59,422 nt of DNA, taken from Pirellulaceae bacterium. Lineage in GTDB: Bacteria > Planctomycetota > Planctomycetia > Pirellulales > Pirellulaceae. This document shows, one piece after another, positions 25,705-33,636 of the stretch. The stretch lies in the NCBI GenBank assembly GCA_016784735.1, contig JADHUC010000016.1, positions 1-59,422 on the forward strand. Reading direction: 5' to 3'. Each line of letters starts with the position of its first letter. Within the stretch, counting starts at the first letter, position 1. The notes under the pieces are model-generated. The model had not been told where the DNA came from. It worked only from the letters and a program-made list of their open reading frames with translations, and ran no database searches. Both the position numbers and the translations under genes were made by a program.

Positions 25705-28425
25705 ATGAGTGAGCACAAGAGACTACTTGTATTGATTCTGATCATGACAGGTGTCGCGCTGCTTGTGGGCGGAATCACCATCACCGTCTTGTACCGAGTC
25801 GCCATCAATGAAGAACAGGAACGATTGGTCGAGACGGCCCAAAGTCAGGCGCGACTGATCGAAGCCATAGCTCGGTTCGATCGCATTTGGAGCAAAGATT
25901 ATCCACAAGGGTCGGCATCCGCCACTTTGAGCCAGATCACCGATGCGCATGAGCGCTACAAGGGATTTGGGGAGACAGGAGAGTTCACCCTCGCTCGACG
26001 CGATGGGGACAACATCGTTTTCTTGCTCAGTCACCGTCATGCTGACTTCGCGGATCCGAAGCCAGTCCCTTTCGACTCGGAGTTGGCCGAGCCGATGCGC
26101 CGAGCGCTGTTGGGAAAGTCGGGAACTGTGATTGGGCTCGACTATCGCGGCTCGCCTGTTGTTGCGGCGCACGAGCCAGTCGCTGAGCTGGATTTGGGCA
26201 TTGTAGCGAAGATTGACCTCGTGGAAGTTCGGGCACCGTTTATCAAAGCCGGTCTATTCGCTGCAGGCTCAGCCTTGTTCGTCATTGTTCTCGGTTCAGC
26301 GCTATTCATTCGCATCTCTACCCCGATTCTCAAGCGATTGCGTGCCTTGTACGAGGAGTCCCAGCAGCAACTGGCTGAGCGCAGGCGAGCGGAGGAGGCG
26401 CTGGAGTGTGAGAGGAACAATTTACTGGCTGTTCTCGAAGCCATGGAAGATGGGGTCTATGTCGTCGACGGGCAGTACGACATCCAGTATGTCAACCCCG
26501 CCCTCGAAAAGGAGTTCGGGCCGTACCAGGGCGGCAAATGTTATGAATACTTTCACGATCGACAGGAGGTTTGTCCCTGGTGCAGGAATCAGGAGGTGCT
26601 TGATGGAAAAACCGTCCGTTGGGATTGGTATTCTCCCAAGACGAGGAAGACCTATGATCTGCTCGACACACCTCTGAAGAACGCGGACGGTAGCGTCTCG
26701 AAGCTGGAGATTTTCCGCGACGTAACGGAGCGCAAGCGTGCGGAGCGGGCTCTCCAGCTTTCTCATCGTGTTCTCGAAATCGTAAACCGCAACTCGGAAA
26801 TGGAACCGCTGCTGCAGGAGTTTGTGGCCGAGGTCAAGGGCTTCAGCGAATGTGCCGCGGTGGGAATCCGTATCCTGGACGACGATGGGAGTATACCCTA
26901 CCAGGCTTACCACGGCTTCAGCCGGGAGTTTTACGAGCTGGAAAGCCCTCTGTCTATCAAGACGGACCAGTGCATGTGCATCAATATCATTCGGAGCGAA
27001 TTGGACCCGAAGCTTCCTTGCTATACGGAAGGCGGTTCTTTCTACATGAACGGCACCACGCAGTTTCTCGCCACAATTCCTGAGGAGGCGAAAGGGCCGT
27101 CCCGGAATATCTGTCACCGCTTCGGCTACGAGTCCGTCGGACTGATTCCCATTCGCCTCGGCAAGCAGATCCTGGGTCTGATTCACGTAGCGGATCCCCA
27201 AGAGGACGCGATTTCCCCGGAGACGATCGAGGCACTGGAGAAAGTGGCCATGCAGCTCGGCGAAGCACTCCAGCGAGTGTACGCCGAGGAGTCGCTGCAA
27301 AAAGCGCACGAGGAACTTGAGCGACGGGTGGAAGAGCGGACCGCTGAGCTGACGTTGGCCAACGAGCGACTCCAACGCGAAGTCGAAGATCGCCGGCGCG
27401 CGGAAGAGGCGTTGTGGAAGACGAAGCAGCAATTTGAGTTGGCCATTCGCGGCACTTCCGACGGCCTGTGGGACTGGAACGTCGTCACCAATGACGTCTG
27501 GTTCGCACCTCGCTTCAAGGAACTACTAGGCTTCGAAGTCCAAGAACTGCCGGACACGTTTTCCAGCTGGGAGTCGCGGCTTCACCCTGGTGATCACGAT
27601 CGGATGCTGGAAGCGATTCGCCTGCATTTCGAACAGAGGCGTCCTTACGACATTGAGTACCGTTTACGAACCAAGAGCGGAGTATATCGCTGGTTCCGTG
27701 CCCGCGGCGAAGCGATCCGTGACGAAACGGGAAAGGTGGCGCGCATGGCTGGCTCCCTCCAGGACGTTACCGATCGCAAGGAGCTGGAGAAGGAGCTCTC
27801 ACGGATCAGTACTTACGAGCAGCAACGAATCGGACAGGAACTGCACGACAGTACACAGCAGGAACTGGCCGGTCTGGGTCTGATTGCACAGAGCTTGGCT
27901 GAGTCCCTCGGAGAGACAGCCGCCCCGGAAGCCAAAACGGCAATCAGGCTATCGCGAGGTCTTGGTGAGGCGTTGGAGAGACTTCGACGTCTCGCCCGTG
28001 GATTGGTCCCCCTGGACGTCTACGAGCGTGGTCTCGTGTCAGCCCTCGCAGAACTTGCAATCAGGGTCAACGAACTGCCTGAGATCACTTGCACCTTCGA
28101 ATGTGACGAAAATGTCGAGATCGGCGACAATCTCGTCGCGACACAACTACACGCCATTGCGCAAGAGGCGGTCACAAATGCAATGAAGCATAGTCATGCT
28201 GACCGCATTTTGATTTCTCTCCATGGGAGTCATGAGGTTGTGACGCTTGAAATCTGCGACGATGGTGAAGGCATACAGCGCAAGTCGGATCATATGACGG
28301 GGATGGGGCTTCGCATCATGCGATACCGCGCCGGCCTCGTGGGCGCGGTCCTGGATATTCAACCCGCCGACGGTGGTGGCACCCTCGTGACGTGCAGGCT
28401 GCCTAATCCAACGGCGCCACCATGA
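25705..28425 (+). CDS. Membrane PAS/GAF sensor histidine kinase (HisKA_3)
   Basis: 906 residues. Transmembrane helices lie at ~7-29 and ~178-202 and flank a periplasmic sensor domain. A PAS domain follows with the cysteine cluster CYEYFHDRQEVCPWC. Next come a GAF domain (~370-530, with SECAAVGIRILDDDG), a coiled coil, and a PAS_3 domain (LWDWNVVTNDVWFAPRFKEL). The HisKA_3 phospho-histidine is in GQELHDSTQQE, and the HATPase ends GMGLRIMRYRAGLVG. The kinase core is similar to that of the CheB-CheR kinase. It autophosphorylates and most likely passes phosphate to the divergent NarL regulator. ATG 25705 is preferred over 25630, though the ribosome site is weak. Confidence 0.92.
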   Translation: MSEHKRLLVLILIMTGVALLVGGITITVLYRVAINEEQERLVETAQSQARLIEAIARFDRIWSKDYPQGSASATLSQITDAHERYKGFGETGEFTLARRDGDNIVFLLSHRHADFADPKPVPFDSELAEPMRRALLGKSGTVIGLDYRGSPVVAAHEPVAELDLGIVAKIDLVEVRAPFIKAGLFAAGSALFVIVLGSALFIRISTPILKRLRALYEESQQQLAERRRAEEALECERNNLLAVLEAMEDGVYVVDGQYDIQYVNPALEKEFGPYQGGKCYEYFHDRQEVCPWCRNQEVLDGKTVRWDWYSPKTRKTYDLLDTPLKNADGSVSKLEIFRDVTERKRAERALQLSHRVLEIVNRNSEMEPLLQEFVAEVKGFSECAAVGIRILDDDGSIPYQAYHGFSREFYELESPLSIKTDQCMCINIIRSELDPKLPCYTEGGSFYMNGTTQFLATIPEEAKGPSRNICHRFGYESVGLIPIRLGKQILGLIHVADPQEDAISPETIEALEKVAMQLGEALQRVYAEESLQKAHEELERRVEERTAELTLANERLQREVEDRRRAEEALWKTKQQFELAIRGTSDGLWDWNVVTNDVWFAPRFKELLGFEVQELPDTFSSWESRLHPGDHDRMLEAIRLHFEQRRPYDIEYRLRTKSGVYRWFRARGEAIRDETGKVARMAGSLQDVTDRKELEKELSRISTYEQQRIGQELHDSTQQELAGLGLIAQSLAESLGETAAPEAKTAIRLSRGLGEALERLRRLARGLVPLDVYERGLVSALAELAIRVNELPEITCTFECDENVEIGDNLVATQLHAIAQEAVTNAMKHSHADRILISLHGSHEVVTLEICDDGEGIQRKSDHMTGMGLRIMRYRAGLVGAVLDIQPADGGGTLVTCRLPNPTAPP

Positions 28426-28674
28426 GCACTGACCAGGGCCCCAGATCAACAGGCGCCACGCCTCCATCGTCGACGATTACCCGATCGCCCGGCAAGCCTA
28501 GGTGACAGCCCCTCCATTCGAATCGCAACTTGCTTCCGCAGCGGAGCGACCCCTTGCGCGCGTCGGTCTGACAAACACCTCCGCGCCTTCGGAATAGCTG
28601 CGCAAGATGGCGTGCGTCCATCTGAAATGTGTCATCATAAAGCTGTCAAAACGGCTTGTGCGTGAGACAGGCCA

Positions 28675-28908
28675 TCAAACCATCCGTTTCGACACCGTGT
28701 GGTGACTGGCCAGGACTCCTCCCCAGGGTGGGCTGTAGGCCCAGTTGAAATCAGGGCCGAAGTAGTTTGGCGTTTCGCCCTGCATGGGCCCGAACGGGAC
28801 GGCGGCAAGCAGGCAACGATCCTCCAACGGTTCAAACGACAGTTCGCGTTGGAATCGGACTTTGTTCTTGCGCGATTGTGCACGCCGTTTAGCGGATCGA
28901 CTCAACAT
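28675..28908 (-). pseudogene. N-terminal stub sharing the peroxidase leader, possibly of a multicopper oxidase
   Basis: 77 residues from ATG 28908, preceded by a GAGGAG ribosome site. Residues 1-34 nearly repeat the peroxidase N-terminus and end FEPLEDRCLL. The rest, with PNYFGPDFNWAYSPPWGG, is unlike the peroxidase. It resembles the sequence just after the export signal in bacterial CotA-like multicopper oxidases (recalled, not searched). It then stops. The stub keeps its leader and palindrome pair, so it may still be expressed as a small exported peptide. The matching C-terminal remnant would be 13 kb away at 15332-15619 on the same strand and in the right order. Confidence 0.6.
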
Positions 28909-29241
28909 GGCAGATCTCCTCGGAGATATGGGGTTGTTTCCCTGCAACAGCAAAACTGCACCTCCGTGTTTTCTTGCCTCCATACAACGACACAATCGCA
29001 CATGCGTATCTCCGTATATCCGTATACATGTGGCCGCAGGCCCGCAGGATAACGGGATATTACCCGGTGAAAAATCGGTGAAATTGCTGTTTTTGTGTAG
29101 CAGTAATCACTACAAAATGGTGATAGAGTACATGGGCTGCTAATGGTCTTTTTACGTACTCTGCCGGGGGCATAGTGCTCGTGCGTCTGCCGACATAAGA
29201 AGAGAGTCGTCGCATTCGCGTTCCCGCTGGAAGCGATAATT
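28808..29241. repeat. Leader duplication, copy B (stub)
   Basis: About 434 bp matching 22828-23251 in the same orientation: N-terminal codons, leader, palindrome pair and upstream flank (for example gttcccgctggaagcgat). The minus-strand mRNA contains ANGGA at 29019-29023, 29011-29015, 28979-28983 and 28963-28967, one more than copy A. Confidence 0.8.
29074..29113. promoter_or_regulatory. Paired 17-bp palindrome, site 6
   Basis: GTAGCAGTAATCACTAC (29097-29113) is a strong element. ATCGGTGAAATTGCTGT (29074-29090) is weaker, with centres 23 bp apart. It is the copy-B equivalent of site 5, 166 bp upstream of the stub start. Keeping the pair after divergence of the flanking bases suggests selection. 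Confidence 0.5.
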
Positions 29242-29263
29242 GGCCTGGATCATGGCTTCGTCG

Positions 29264-29337
29264 ACGTGGGGCACGTTTCTAACGTGCCAATGCCTGGGAG
29301 TTGGTGAACTAAGGCACGTTAAGAACGCGCCCCACGT
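29264..29337. repeat. Palindromic repeat element, 25-bp arms
   Basis: The left arm (29264-29288, starting ACGTGGGGCACGTT) and the right arm (29313-29337, ending GCGCCCCACGT) pair with about three mismatches around a 24-base loop. It resembles dispersed REP/MITE-like elements. Nothing coding is seen in the surrounding 29114-29544 gap. Confidence 0.7.
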
Positions 29338-29544
29338 ACTGGCACCGCCGGCATTTGCCCGAGTTATGATCAAGGCTTCCGGGGCAAGTGCCGCGAAGTT
29401 AAGTCAGTTGCGGACTGCCGGTTGAAAGAAAGCGAGGTGCGAGATAGGCGCAGAAACCAAGGCCATGAAGCTGCCAAACGTACGAATCGCACTCGCGAGT
29501 AGGGATACGTGGCTTAGCTGTTTTTCGTTCCAGGAGATCACGAC

Positions 29545-29985
29545 ATGAAAAGACTTCGGCTGCACTCGGTCCTCACGCTCGTCGCGATTGTCGCCAATGC
29601 GACAGTCGCCAACGCACAGATTGTTTTTCGAACGGAGCTGAAAGAAAAGTACGATTTCAAGACGGTATCCTGCTACACATGCCACATGCGCAAATCCGAC
29701 GTTGCCGAGGATCAGGTCGCCAAGTTCGAGGAAAACTCGAAAGCTTTCCGCAACGCGATTGGCAAGCAGTTGGAGGAACTTCTCAAGGAGAAGAACGTCA
29801 CACAACGTCTCAAGGATGTTAAAGGGTTGCCGCGCGAGGACCCGAAACGCGAAGCAGTTGAGGAGCAGGTCAAGAAAGAATTTCACGAGGCTCTTGAGAA
29901 ACTGGAGGCGATGAAGTGCCCCGAGGGCGGCACCTACAAAGAGGCCCTGCAAAAAGCGAAGATCGACGGGATCAAGTTGAAGTGA
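29545..29985 (+). CDS. Secreted monohaem c-type cytochrome-like protein
   Basis: 146 residues. A signal peptide spans residues 1-24 (LTLVAIVANATVANA, cleaved before QIVF). A single haem-c site, CYTCH, is at about residue 51. The remainder is Lys/Glu-rich helix, with one later cysteine in KCPEGG. It should carry electrons in the periplasm, but no distal methionine ligand can be assigned with confidence. It is not a standard cytochrome c fold by eye. CAGGAG lies 8 bases before the ATG. The next gene begins 50 bp on. Its donor and acceptor are unknown. Confidence 0.75.
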   Translation: MKRLRLHSVLTLVAIVANATVANAQIVFRTELKEKYDFKTVSCYTCHMRKSDVAEDQVAKFEENSKAFRNAIGKQLEELLKEKNVTQRLKDVKGLPREDPKREAVEEQVKKEFHEALEKLEAMKCPEGGTYKEALQKAKIDGIKLK

Positions 29986-30035
29986 GTCGGTCTGAAGAAG
30001 CGTGAGAGGTCTTCGCCTCGCCCCCAGGCAACATT

Positions 30036-30353
30036 ATGCACCCATACCCTACGGCACTGGAGATCATCGAGGACAGTACGCTCGAGATCGACTGGAGCGA
30101 CGGCGAAAGACGCCGCTACACATTTCGCGAGCTGCGCGATCATTGTCCTTGTGCGCTCTGCGACGATAAGCCAACCGGTAAGCAGCAGCCTACGCTGTTA
30201 CCCGTGCTCTCGGCGACGGAAGCGCAACCGCTGCGCATCCAAGGAATGAAGCCTGTGGGTAACTATGCATATGCGATCGCCTTCAGCGACGGTCACGACA
30301 CGGGGATTTTTCGTTTGGAGTACCTACGGCACCTAGGGGAGGCTGTAACTTAG
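30036..30353 (+). CDS. DUF971 (GBBH-like N-terminal) protein
   Basis: 105 residues spanning the DUF971 domain: LEIDWSDGERRRYTFRELRD, then HCPCALC and MKPVGNYAYAIAFSDGHDTG, then IFRLEYLRHL. DUF971 is found alone in bacteria and at the N-terminus of gamma-butyrobetaine hydroxylase; in Fe-S related proteins it binds metal or partners. The CPCALC cysteines could bind zinc or an Fe-S cluster. It is cytoplasmic with no signal peptide. It precedes the TenA gene by about 50 bp, so the two are probably co-transcribed. Confidence 0.85.
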   Translation: MHPYPTALEIIEDSTLEIDWSDGERRRYTFRELRDHCPCALCDDKPTGKQQPTLLPVLSATEAQPLRIQGMKPVGNYAYAIAFSDGHDTGIFRLEYLRHLGEAVT

Positions 30354-30405
30354 TCCGCATTTCTCACGAGCGAGACTCCTGGCGGATGGCGTGGGAAGGG
30401 CAGCA

Positions 30406-31026
30406 ATGCTGCACGAGCTGTTGTGGCAGTTGAACGCAGACATCGCCCGGCGATGTCTGGAACACCCGTTTGTGCGCGGCTTGGCCGATGGCTCGCTTGA
30501 CTTCGCAGCGTTCAAGCGTTACGTAGCGCAGGAAGCATTCTTCCTGAGAGCCTACCTGCGCGTCTATGCGTTGGCTGCCACGGATTCGGACAACCTGGAA
30601 CGGGCACGGCAGTTCCAACGGCTGATGAAAGGCGTCCTGCGAGAACTCGAATTGCACGGCAGTTACGCTGCGACGCTTGGCATCGGCCTGGCGTCTGTCC
30701 AGCCCTACTGGGAAACGACTGCGTATACAGATTTCTTGCTCCGTGTCGCCTGGCAAGGCGAGCCGGATGAAACCGTGGCTGCCCTCGTCCCATGCATGCG
30801 ACTGTACTCTTTTCTCGGGACGGAACTGTCTGCCTCCTTGCGCCCCGGCCACCCGTACGGAGACTGGATCACGACGTACTCGAGCGACTGGTTCAAGGCG
30901 CAGTCGGAGCAAGTGGAGTCGATCCTGGACGAGGTAGCAACGGACAGTGCTACCGTACGCGAAGTGTATCGGTATGCCATGCAATACGAGTTGGTCTTCT
31001 TCTCGGCTCCCATGGAGGGCGCATGA
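30406..31026 (+). CDS. tenA: TenA-family thiaminase II-like protein
   Basis: 206 residues, all-helical TenA/THI-4 fold: HPFVRGLADGSLDFAAFKRY, then VAQEAFFLRAYLRVYA, then LVPCMRLYSFLG (conserved cysteine) and YGDWITTYSSDWF. TenA proteins hydrolyse degraded thiamin pyrimidines for salvage, but several subfamilies have other roles. The usual active-site aspartate after the YxxQ motif is Glu here, placing it among TenA variants of uncertain substrate. ATG 30406 is used; an upstream GTG at 30391 is possible. It follows the DUF971 gene directly. Confidence 0.85.
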   Translation: MLHELLWQLNADIARRCLEHPFVRGLADGSLDFAAFKRYVAQEAFFLRAYLRVYALAATDSDNLERARQFQRLMKGVLRELELHGSYAATLGIGLASVQPYWETTAYTDFLLRVAWQGEPDETVAALVPCMRLYSFLGTELSASLRPGHPYGDWITTYSSDWFKAQSEQVESILDEVATDSATVREVYRYAMQYELVFFSAPMEGA

Positions 31027-31110
31027 TAGAATCAGTGCCCTTCACACTGATCCAGCATCGCAAAACTTGGCAATCTGCCCGAATGGGGAATCCAATACCC
31101 CTTGTAGATC

Positions 31111-31347
31111 GTCGATAACTATGGCCGTCGATTGACTGCGATGTTAGCCCCACCGCTGCGAGTTTAGTAGACTCTCAACTAAAGACGCATGCGTTTCTTC
31201 GCGGCGTCACAATGTGGTCCCGTTTGTCGTTTCAGGTGAACGATATGAATATGCAAACAAGACTCTGCTCGCGGAGCACAAGAGTCTCGGCGATTTCTCT
31301 CTCGCTCTTGGTAACGTGTTTCTCCGTGGCTCACGCCGAATGGGGCG
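31111..31347 (+). repeat. Duplicated leader plus signal-peptide segment, copy 1
   Basis: About 240 bp that align with 37558-37803. The upstream ~135 bp align only loosely (for example gataactatgg with caactattatgg). The signal-peptide codons align well (gtgaacgatatgaatatg with gtgaacgaaatgaagatg, and cgccgaatggggcg with tgccgaatggggcg). The mature proteins are unrelated. Confidence 0.6.
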
Positions 31348-32252
31348 TTTGGCAGTCCACGCTCGAAGTGGAATGGGTCAAATCGCTTACCATTTCCGGC
31401 AATGGAAAAGTCCTGGCAACGTCCGGGCATGACGGCACAATCCAGCTTTGGGACCTGGCCGACGGCTCGTCGAAGCGAAGGGCGACAATCCAATTGACTT
31501 CACATCTTGGCAAGGCGGCTTGCTTGAGCGTTGCGTTGTCGCCGGACGGCAAACACCTCGCCGCCTGCAACGGACATGAGGTCACGCTCTGGAACACCGC
31601 GCGACAAGAGAAACTCTGGGCGGTGCGCGACGAAGTCTCGTCAGCCTACGGCGTTGCCTTTTCGCCAGACGGGAAGGCCGTCGCCGTTGTGGCGAACAAA
31701 CGTATCCTCGTTCTTGACGCGGCAACAGGAAAACCGAAGCGAGAGCCTCTTCGCGAAAAGGACAATCCGAGCGCCTATATCTGTGTAGCGTTTTCGCCCA
31801 ATGGAAGACTTTCGGCGGCCGAATATTGTCGCCAGCAAATCCCAGGTTTGGTCAAAGAGGCGGAAGCACTATACGCGCAAGGTCGTTACCACGAAGCCGC
31901 CGAGCATTTCCAGAAGGCCGAGTATCGCCGCGGTCAACTCGCCGATATCATGGCCAAGCTCAAGCTAACGAGGATCGAACCGAAGGAAGAGGCGAAAGGA
32001 ACGATAGCGGTATACCGGCTCCCCAACATCGAGAACGAACCGCTGCAAACGATTTGGCAGTCCGGACTGATGAGCCAGTTACTGGGGTGTGGCGCTAAGG
32101 TCACTTTTCGACTCGGACGGAGCGACCTGGGCGAAGGATCCGAGCCGCGGCAGTTGGCACCGGGACTCCGTGTCAAATCGGTTCGTCCGGTGGAGTTTTC
32201 TCCAGGAGACACTGTCAGAATCGTACTCGTGGATCCGACAATCGCGAACTGA
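31245..32252 (+). CDS. Secreted WD40-repeat protein
   Basis: 335 residues from ATG 31245 (AGGTGA upstream). The signal peptide is MNMQTRLCSRSTR followed by VSAISLSLLVTCFSVAHA, cleaved before EWG. Three WD40-type units follow: LATSGHDGTIQLWDLADG, LAACNGHEVTLWNTARQ and the unit with VAVVANKRILVLDAATG. Then the propeller breaks off at FSPNGRL. A TPR-like helix hairpin follows (EALYAQGRYHEAAEHFQKAE) and then an unassigned beta-rich tail. Three blades cannot close a propeller, so it is either a truncated fusion or pairs with another protein. The signal peptide and leader are shared with the gene at 37701. Confidence 0.75.
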   Translation: MNMQTRLCSRSTRVSAISLSLLVTCFSVAHAEWGVWQSTLEVEWVKSLTISGNGKVLATSGHDGTIQLWDLADGSSKRRATIQLTSHLGKAACLSVALSPDGKHLAACNGHEVTLWNTARQEKLWAVRDEVSSAYGVAFSPDGKAVAVVANKRILVLDAATGKPKREPLREKDNPSAYICVAFSPNGRLSAAEYCRQQIPGLVKEAEALYAQGRYHEAAEHFQKAEYRRGQLADIMAKLKLTRIEPKEEAKGTIAVYRLPNIENEPLQTIWQSGLMSQLLGCGAKVTFRLGRSDLGEGSEPRQLAPGLRVKSVRPVEFSPGDTVRIVLVDPTIAN

Positions 32253-32275
32253 GCATTGACGGAGAAGGTCCAATC

Positions 32276-32461
32276 ATGAACGGTAACCAATCGAAACGGC
32301 AATGCCCGCATGTCGCCTTCGACGATGCGAAGCCGCGCTGGTATCATTACGCCCTGCGCCGATTACCGTTGTCGTTGCTCGTGTCGCTTCTGACACTGTT
32401 CGTTCTAGTCCCTTTGCTCGTCTTCTTAGTCGTCCTGGTCTACGGTTGGCTGGTTGGATGA
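32276..32461 (+). CDS. Small membrane protein
   Basis: 61 residues with a hydrophilic N-terminus and one long hydrophobic segment (SLLVSLLTLFVLVPLLVFLV, residues ~33-58) that could cross the membrane once or as a hairpin. GGAGAAGG lies 7 bases before the ATG. It starts 23 bp after the WD40 gene and precedes a secreted protein gene by 27 bp, so it looks like part of the same transcript. I do not recognise a family. Confidence 0.6.
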   Translation: MNGNQSKRQCPHVAFDDAKPRWYHYALRRLPLSLLVSLLTLFVLVPLLVFLVVLVYGWLVG

Positions 32462-32488
32462 CGTCATACGCTCGCGGAGTTCACTGCA

Positions 32489-33109
32489 ATGAACAAACTC
32501 GACTGGAGCTTTCTTCTTGCTTCAATCCTGGCGTTCACCGGTCCGTCCGAAGTAAGTGCCGACAAGCCCGGACAGACCACGCCTGTTCCTGATCGAATCC
32601 GGGAGATTGCGAACGCAGACGCTCAGGGCAGCGATAAGGGCCGGCGCGACTTCGCCGAGTTGCAGATCCGTTGGTCGCCGGAGCGAAATGACTACACTTT
32701 CGAGGACGGATCGCAACTGCCGAAGCGCGCCGCCACTCGCCGTACAAGTCCGATTTTCTTGCGAGTCGATGAAATGGTATTTCACGAGGGCTGGAAACGA
32801 GCCGGCGAGATCACGGTGCGCGAAAACGGCGAGTATCGATGGGAAACGCGTGACATCTGGAACGCTGACCCAGAACAAACCGCATTGTACACGGGCACCT
32901 TGCCGAGCAGGATCCTACCTGGGTTGAAACAGGCACTCGAAACGGACGACCGGTTCCTTGAACTCGATGGAATCTCCAAGTACGCAATTGGAATCGACGA
33001 CCACAGGACGAAACATCCGGTCGCCATCAAATCTTTGCGGGAGTACCTGTTCCAGAGCCATTCGTCCAGACGCTCTCCTGACATGAAAAGACGCGGAGCC
33101 AAGGAATGA
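32489..33109 (+). CDS. Secreted protein of unknown function
   Basis: 206 residues with an N-terminal signal peptide (LDWSFLLASILAFTGPSEVSA). The mature part is hydrophilic and soluble-looking, with IRWSPERNDYTFEDGS and a basic C-terminus (SSRRSPDMKRRGAKE). It has no cysteines and no recognised domain. The ATG has GGAG about 10 bases upstream. The stop overlaps the next start as ATGA (33106-33109), which implies coupled translation with the lipoprotein gene. Confidence 0.65.
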   Translation: MNKLDWSFLLASILAFTGPSEVSADKPGQTTPVPDRIREIANADAQGSDKGRRDFAELQIRWSPERNDYTFEDGSQLPKRAATRRTSPIFLRVDEMVFHEGWKRAGEITVRENGEYRWETRDIWNADPEQTALYTGTLPSRILPGLKQALETDDRFLELDGISKYAIGIDDHRTKHPVAIKSLREYLFQSHSSRRSPDMKRRGAKE

Positions 33110-33636
33110 ATCTCGCGATCCTTCGTTTGCCAATTCTCTCTTGGACGACTTCCGGGCTCGTTGCTGCCGGTCTTCTGGCAGCCGGATGCTCGCGGCAACC
33201 AGCCAATCCATTGCCGGATGTGTCACGAATCGAGCGGATGACCGCGTCGCTGGAGTTTCGGCCGCGGCAGGTCGTAGCCGCTACGTTGAAAGACACTTCC
33301 TGGCTGGGCGAGATCAATCTCTACGGCGTTCACTCACTCCATGGAAAAGTACCCGTCGAGTGGGCAGAGACGGATACGGTGTTTTGCTTGCATCTCTTTC
33401 CGGACGAATCGGGCCGGAGCGATTGGGTCATCTACCTCCGGCTTAGCGGGAAGTCCGGCCGCCCCAAGGAAGAGGCCCTGGCCTTTCTGAAAGGCGAACC
33501 TGACGTGCCAGACAATCCGAAGCTTGTCGAGTACGCGATCTGTTTTCCCGATGGCCGTATCGAACGATACAGCAAGCAGGGATTAGCCGTGTACCGCGGC
33601 TCAATCGTCGTCGATCATGCCCGCTTCGGCGAGTAG
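33106..33636 (+). CDS. Predicted lipoprotein of unknown function
   Basis: 176 residues. A lipobox LLAAGC near residue 28 follows a hydrophobic stretch, so the protein is probably lipid-anchored. The mature part has FRPRQVVAATLKDTSWLGEI and FCLHLFPDESGRSDWVIYLR, with no family that I recognise. It starts inside the stop codon of the preceding gene. Its last 36 bp overlap the end of a convergent minus-strand LRR fragment. Confidence 0.7.
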   Translation: MNLAILRLPILSWTTSGLVAAGLLAAGCSRQPANPLPDVSRIERMTASLEFRPRQVVAATLKDTSWLGEINLYGVHSLHGKVPVEWAETDTVFCLHLFPDESGRSDWVIYLRLSGKSGRPKEEALAFLKGEPDVPDNPKLVEYAICFPDGRIERYSKQGLAVYRGSIVVDHARFGE

